From positions 1 to 5,847 of the forward strand of contig CAJOFP010000101.1 of the NCBI GenBank assembly GCA_905233795.1: a DNA stretch of 5,847 nucleotides. Reading direction: 5' to 3'. A model generated the notes under the pieces. That model saw nothing but the letters and a program-made list of their open reading frames with translations. It did not search any database and had not been told where the DNA came from. Shown piece after piece: positions 5,202 through 5,847 of the stretch; position 1 is the stretch's first letter; each line of letters opens with the position of its first letter. The DNA is from an uncultured Oscillibacter sp. Its GTDB lineage: Bacteria > Bacillota > Clostridia > Oscillospirales > Oscillospiraceae. Both the position numbers and the translations under genes were made by a program.

Positions 5202-5847
5202 ATGAGAATTTACGCCGATAACGCCGCGACGACTCAAGTCAGTGAAATCGCGTTAAACGCCATGTTGCCGTTTTTACGGGAAGAATATGGAAACCCGTCC
5301 AGTTTGTACGCGCTCGGACAGCAGGCCAAAGAAAAATTGGAACAGGCGCGGGAGACCATCGCGGAAATTATCAACGCCGATAGCCCGCGAGAAATTATTT
5401 TCACGTCGGGCGGGAGCGAAGCCGATAATCAGGCGATTATCACGGCGGCGGAAATCGGGAAGAAAAAGAATAAAAATAAAATTATTTCCAGCGCGTTTGA
5501 ACATCATGCCGTGTTGCATACGCTGGAAAAATTAAAAAAACAGGGTTTTGAGATTGTTTTATTAAACGTCCATGAGGACGGATTAATCAGACCGGAGGAA
5601 CTGGAAGAAGAAATCAAGAAAAATCAAGATAATATCGCGCTTGTCACGATTATGACGGCAAATAACGAGATAGGCACGATACAGCCCATACGGGAATTGG
5701 GTGAAATCTGTAAAAAATACGGCGTGTTATTTCATACGGACGCCGTGCAAGCCGTCGGGCATTTAAAAATAGATGTCAAAGCGGATAATATTGATATGCT
5801 TTCGGCGTCGGCGCATAAGTTTCACGGTCCGAAAGGGATCGGGTTTT
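5202..5847 (+). CDS. nifS: Cysteine desulfurase, NifS/IscS type (5' part, cut by window end)
   Basis: This is a PLP-dependent enzyme that removes sulfur from L-cysteine as a persulfide, giving alanine and feeding Fe-S cluster and thiolated tRNA synthesis. The visible 215 residues start 'MRIYADNAATT' and include 'TSGGSEADN' (68-76), the PLP-stacking His in 'FEHHAV' (99-104), 'TANNEIGTIQP' (152-162), 'HTDAVQAVGH' (178-187) and the Schiff-base lysine K206 in 'SASAHKFHGPKGIG'. The C-terminal part with the catalytic Cys loop is beyond the window, so the subgroup (NifS or IscS) cannot be settled. GGAGTGA ten bases upstream of the ATG is the ribosome binding site. The gene is divergent from the GntR regulator. 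Downstream partners such as nifU or mnmA are common in relatives but are not seen here. Confidence 0.95.
   Translation, partial: MRIYADNAATTQVSEIALNAMLPFLREEYGNPSSLYALGQQAKEKLEQARETIAEIINADSPREIIFTSGGSEADNQAIITAAEIGKKKNKNKIISSAFEHHAVLHTLEKLKKQGFEIVLLNVHEDGLIRPEELEEEIKKNQDNIALVTIMTANNEIGTIQPIRELGEICKKYGVLFHTDAVQAVGHLKIDVKADNIDMLSASAHKFHGPKGIGF

Overview
The window holds most of a spoIIIA operon on the + strand, followed by a convergent GntR/FadR-type regulator and then the 5' part of a cysteine desulfurase gene. The spoIIIA genes belong to endospore-forming Firmicutes (Bacillota). The NifS-type desulfurase opening with 'MRIYADNAATT' points loosely to Clostridia, but I cannot name a genus. Base composition alternates between AT-rich runs and GCG/CGG/GGC-rich codons. 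The window is also rich in short tandem duplications.

Layout. Positions 1-146 carry the transcription terminator of an unseen upstream gene and a candidate sigma-E promoter. Then come spoIIIAA (147-1166), spoIIIAB (1159-1643, apparently frameshifted), spoIIIAC (1685-1879), a 161-bp inverted-repeat element (1892-2052), spoIIIAD (2079-2462), spoIIIAE (ends 3595, start uncertain) and spoIIIAF (3648-4157). The stop codon of spoIIIAF directly abuts the stop codon of the convergent regulator gene (4158-4937, minus strand). A 264-bp AT-rich divergent intergenic region contains a perfect-consensus sigma-A promoter, direct repeats and palindromes. It leads into nifS/iscS (5202 to the window edge).

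How the genes work together. SpoIIIAA is the ATPase, and SpoIIIAB to AF are membrane components of the SpoIIIA-SpoIIQ channel. The mother cell uses this channel to support the engulfed forespore. In the model organism the operon continues with spoIIIAG and spoIIIAH, which form the ring and the contact with SpoIIQ. Neither follows spoIIIAF here.

The most notable points are: the operon stops at AF; spoIIIAB needs a one-base frame correction; spoIIIAE has lost any well-placed start codon; and a REPIN/MITE-like element sits between AC and AD. In-frame tandem repeats have grown in unconstrained parts of three proteins: two of 33 bp (SpoIIIAA N-terminus and the regulator) and two of 9 bp (SpoIIIAA C-terminus and SpoIIIAE). 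I see no clear new defence or biosynthetic system. The novelty lies in the state of this sporulation operon and in its repeats.
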